A stretch of DNA of 32,118 nt from Myxococcales bacterium (GTDB lineage: Bacteria > Myxococcota_A > Polyangia > Palsa-1104 > SHYY01). Under the pieces are notes generated by a model. That model was not told where the DNA came from, did no database searches, and saw nothing but the letters and a program-made list of their open reading frames with translations. The stretch is taken from contig JAHFDT010000017.1 in assembly GCA_023248875.1 (NCBI GenBank), positions 1 to 32,118 on the forward strand. Direction: 5' to 3'. Shown here piece after piece: positions 30,221-32,118 of the stretch (position 1 is the stretch's first letter; every line of letters starts with the position of its first letter). A program made the position numbers and the translations under genes.

Positions 30221-31813
30221 TGCCCAGCTCGCGTGCAGTCGGCCCGCCACCCAGTGTGCGATCCCGTAGATCGTTTCCTGCGGATTGACCCCGAGCGAAG
30301 TTGGCAGCACTGAGCCGTCGATGACGTAGAGGTTGGCGATGCGATGGTGGCGCAGATCGCTCGGTCGCACCACCGAACGAATCGGATCTGCGCCCATCGT
30401 GCAGCCGCCCATCACATGGGCGCTGAAGACGGCGATTCGTCCCGTGGCATAGGGCGCACTATCGAGTTTTGCCAGATCGGCTTGCGAGCGGATTTCAATC
30501 ACTGGATCGTGCCCGGTTCGCACCACTTCGGCGCCGGCGGCGAGATCTATTTCGGCCAATTTTCGGACGGCGGTGCGAATCGCCTCCCAGATCCGGGGTG
30601 GGAGTACATAGTCGAGCTGCGGTGCGCCCGAGGGGCGGACTTGGACGGTGCCGCCCGTTTCAGTGGCGCCGAAGCCATCGATGGCGAGGGCAATGTGCGC
30701 GCTCAGGTAGGGCAGATCGAGCATTTCTCGTCGGTGGGTCTCCGCAAAGCCGGGGAGCGAGAGCGCTGCGAGCATGGGATGGATCGGCGCCGTTTCGAGA
30801 AACAGGCCACACTGGTTGCCGCGATGGGCCAGCGCGTGGCTGGCAATCGACTGCGGTGCGCCGTAGTAGGGCTCGACGATTTCCTTGTGGCGCGCGGAGA
30901 CGCCAACGGTGGGGTGGAGAAAGGTGCGGCGGCCGAGCGGCGAGCTGCTGCCGCCGAGGCCCGAGCGAATGAGCAGGGCGGGAGAATTGATCGCGCCCGC
31001 GCTGACTATGAAATGTTTGGCTTCGATCTCGAGGGTGGCCCCAGTGGGCGTATGGCCATCCTCACTTAGCACTTGGCCGCGGGCGCGCACGACGCGGCCC
31101 GCTTCGATGTCGAGCCGATCGATATGGCAGCGATAGAGCACCGTGGCGCCGCGGGCCACGGCATCGGGCAGGTAGGTGACCAGCATGCTCTGCTTGGCAT
31201 CGATGGGACAGCCCATGCCGCAGTAGCCCGACTTCATGCACTGCTTTACATTGCGGCGCGTCGGTGCCGCCGCGAGGCCCAGCGCTTGACAGCCGTCGTA
31301 AAGGAGCCGGTTATTGCGGTTGGACTCCTCGAGCGGAATTTCACGGATGTTGAGCCGCTCTTCGACCGCGGCAAAGTGGGGCGCGAGCGTGGCCGCGTCG
31401 AGCTCGGCGACACCAAAGTGGTCACGCCAGTGCTGCAGCACCGGCTCGGGTGTACGAAAACTGGTGGTCCAGTTGACGACCGTTGTGCCACCGACAGTGC
31501 GCCCCTGCAGGATGGAGACTCCGAGATCGGCAGTGGCGCGCGCGCCGCCCTCTTCGTAGAGGTGGCGGAAGGCCACGTCCTCGCGCATGTTGAAGTCTTT
31601 GCGCGTGCGGTGGCCACCCTCTTCGACCACCAGCACCTCGTGACCCGCGCCGGCGAGCGTGGCTGCGGCGACGGCTCCGCCCGCGCCCGAACCGATGATG
31701 CAGACCTCGGGGGTCAGCCGACGAGTCCATTCAATCATCTTGCGATCCCACCCCATCGCGTTGGCATCGCGGAAGCCGTCCATCTTGCCATCTTCGAAGA
31801 CCGCGCGGCTCAT
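30218..31813 (-). CDS. GMC-family FAD-dependent oxidoreductase
   Basis: Flavoprotein of 531 residues oxidising an alcohol group. The ATG at 31813 (MSRAVFEDGKMDGF) is chosen because it overlaps the upstream stop by 4 bp; the longer frame covers the neighbouring gene. The FAD dinucleotide-binding motif is VCIIGSGAGGAVAAATLA (about 37-54), with GRTVGGTTVVNW as the second FAD loop. A Cys-rich insert, KQCMKSGYCGMGCPIDAKQSM, and the C-terminal HVMGGCTMG and NPQETIYGIAHW are typical of the GMC_oxred_C branch that includes cholesterol-oxidase-like enzymes. The substrate is unknown. The small GLDH3-like partner is encoded directly upstream. Confidence 0.92.
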   Translation of the reverse strand: MSRAVFEDGKMDGFRDANAMGWDRKMIEWTRRLTPEVCIIGSGAGGAVAAATLAGAGHEVLVVEEGGHRTRKDFNMREDVAFRHLYEEGGARATADLGVSILQGRTVGGTTVVNWTTSFRTPEPVLQHWRDHFGVAELDAATLAPHFAAVEERLNIREIPLEESNRNNRLLYDGCQALGLAAAPTRRNVKQCMKSGYCGMGCPIDAKQSMLVTYLPDAVARGATVLYRCHIDRLDIEAGRVVRARGQVLSEDGHTPTGATLEIEAKHFIVSAGAINSPALLIRSGLGGSSSPLGRRTFLHPTVGVSARHKEIVEPYYGAPQSIASHALAHRGNQCGLFLETAPIHPMLAALSLPGFAETHRREMLDLPYLSAHIALAIDGFGATETGGTVQVRPSGAPQLDYVLPPRIWEAIRTAVRKLAEIDLAAGAEVVRTGHDPVIEIRSQADLAKLDSAPYATGRIAVFSAHVMGGCTMGADPIRSVVRPSDLRHHRIANLYVIDGSVLPTSLGVNPQETIYGIAHWVAGRLHASWA

Positions 31814-32118
31814 GTAGGAGAAACTCCCGGGATGGTCGGTGGTCCCGGATAGGCGAGCCCCTCCCAGGTGGCCGGACTCGAGTAGTGCGCACCCAGGCAC
31901 AGTTTGCGCAGCGCCTGGTAACCCGAGCGCCGCACTGCGAGATGCGAATCGCGAAAGGCGCACAGGGCCGCATCTTGGCCCGCACCGTCGAGCCTTGTGA
32001 AGTTGCGCGAGCGTCCATCGAGCAGCAGACCAGCGAGACGATTTTCTAGCAGCGCCAGTAGCTGGCGAAAATCACCGCCCGATTCGGCCGCGCCGAGCGA
32101 AAGCACCTCGTCGACCCG
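31810..32118 (-). CDS. Gluconate 2-dehydrogenase subunit 3-like small subunit (5' cut by window edge)
   Basis: The frame is open to the window edge and ends with a TGA overlapping the GMC oxidoreductase ATG by 4 bp. The 102 visible codons include VDEVLSLGAAESGGDFRQLLALLE and the C-terminal LRKLCLGAHYSSPATWEGLAYPGPP. The latter matches the ending of gluconate 2-dehydrogenase subunit 3 family proteins (the 'AYYSSPEVWELLGYPGP' pattern). In that family the small subunit is needed for export or maturation of a GMC flavoprotein, which is exactly the neighbour here. The N-terminus, and any Tat signal, lies outside the window. Confidence 0.8.
   Translation of the reverse strand, partial: RVDEVLSLGAAESGGDFRQLLALLENRLAGLLLDGRSRNFTRLDGAGQDAALCAFRDSHLAVRRSGYQALRKLCLGAHYSSPATWEGLAYPGPPTIPGVSPT

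Noticed and set aside
1-32118. tRNA, rRNA or CRISPR sequences
   Set aside because: No cloverleaf-like T-loop/acceptor pairing, rRNA-like segment or regularly spaced direct repeats were found by eye.

Overview
The window is a gene-dense, high-GC bacterial chromosomal segment with very short intergenic gaps. Several signs point to Myxococcota or a related lineage of the former Deltaproteobacteria. These are a PilZ protein of the kind first catalogued as a Myxococcus xanthus paralogous domain, an orphan MshEN-domain protein, a lipoprotein with tandem D-L-A repeats followed by a degenerate Cys-rich 'CGN..NSGEE' repeat, and a REC-GAF-HD-GYP regulator. This placement is inferred from gene content only. 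No rRNA, tRNA, CRISPR array or insertion sequence was seen.

Layout. (1) 1-3375: tail of an unrecognised gene, then boxC-boxB for aerobic benzoyl-CoA epoxide metabolism (boxA is not in the window). (2) 3556-7630: RluA-type pseudouridine synthase, MshEN protein, class I aminotransferase, and a cyclic-nucleotide-binding/DUF1003 membrane protein. (3) 7654-8295: a higBA toxin-antitoxin pair with an operator-like dyad inside its promoter. (4) 8380-12821: serS-hisS, a SRPBCC-like protein, a small charged protein and a SAM methyltransferase. (5) 12804-16533 (minus): a MoxR/RavA-type AAA+ ATPase translationally coupled to two large unrecognised proteins. This is the best candidate here for an undescribed system. 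(6) 16718-18468: NmrA-like protein, repeat lipoprotein, and a 5'-deleted remnant of a PA0069-family radical SAM gene. (7) 18451-23059 (minus): membrane glycosyltransferase, HD-GYP regulator and a membrane protein coupled to it, with a second polytopic membrane protein divergent at 23088. (8) 24829-30047: type III pantothenate kinase, lipid-kinase-like protein, a polytopic HELAH metallopeptidase-like protein, and PilZ coupled to phosphatidylserine synthase. (9) 30218-end (minus): GMC oxidoreductase with its small GLDH3-type partner, cut by the window edge.

The most striking non-coding signal is a family of three large inverted-repeat elements (3375-3532, 24656-24819, 30045-30220). Each has 22-29 bp arms unique to that copy around a related core. 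At the centre of the core is a small hairpin whose two sides change together between copies. Two copies begin inside the stop codon of the preceding gene, and in the third location the arms carry the stop codons of both convergent genes. A second theme is that at least five promoter -10 boxes lie 6-11 nt before the start codon, suggesting leaderless transcripts.
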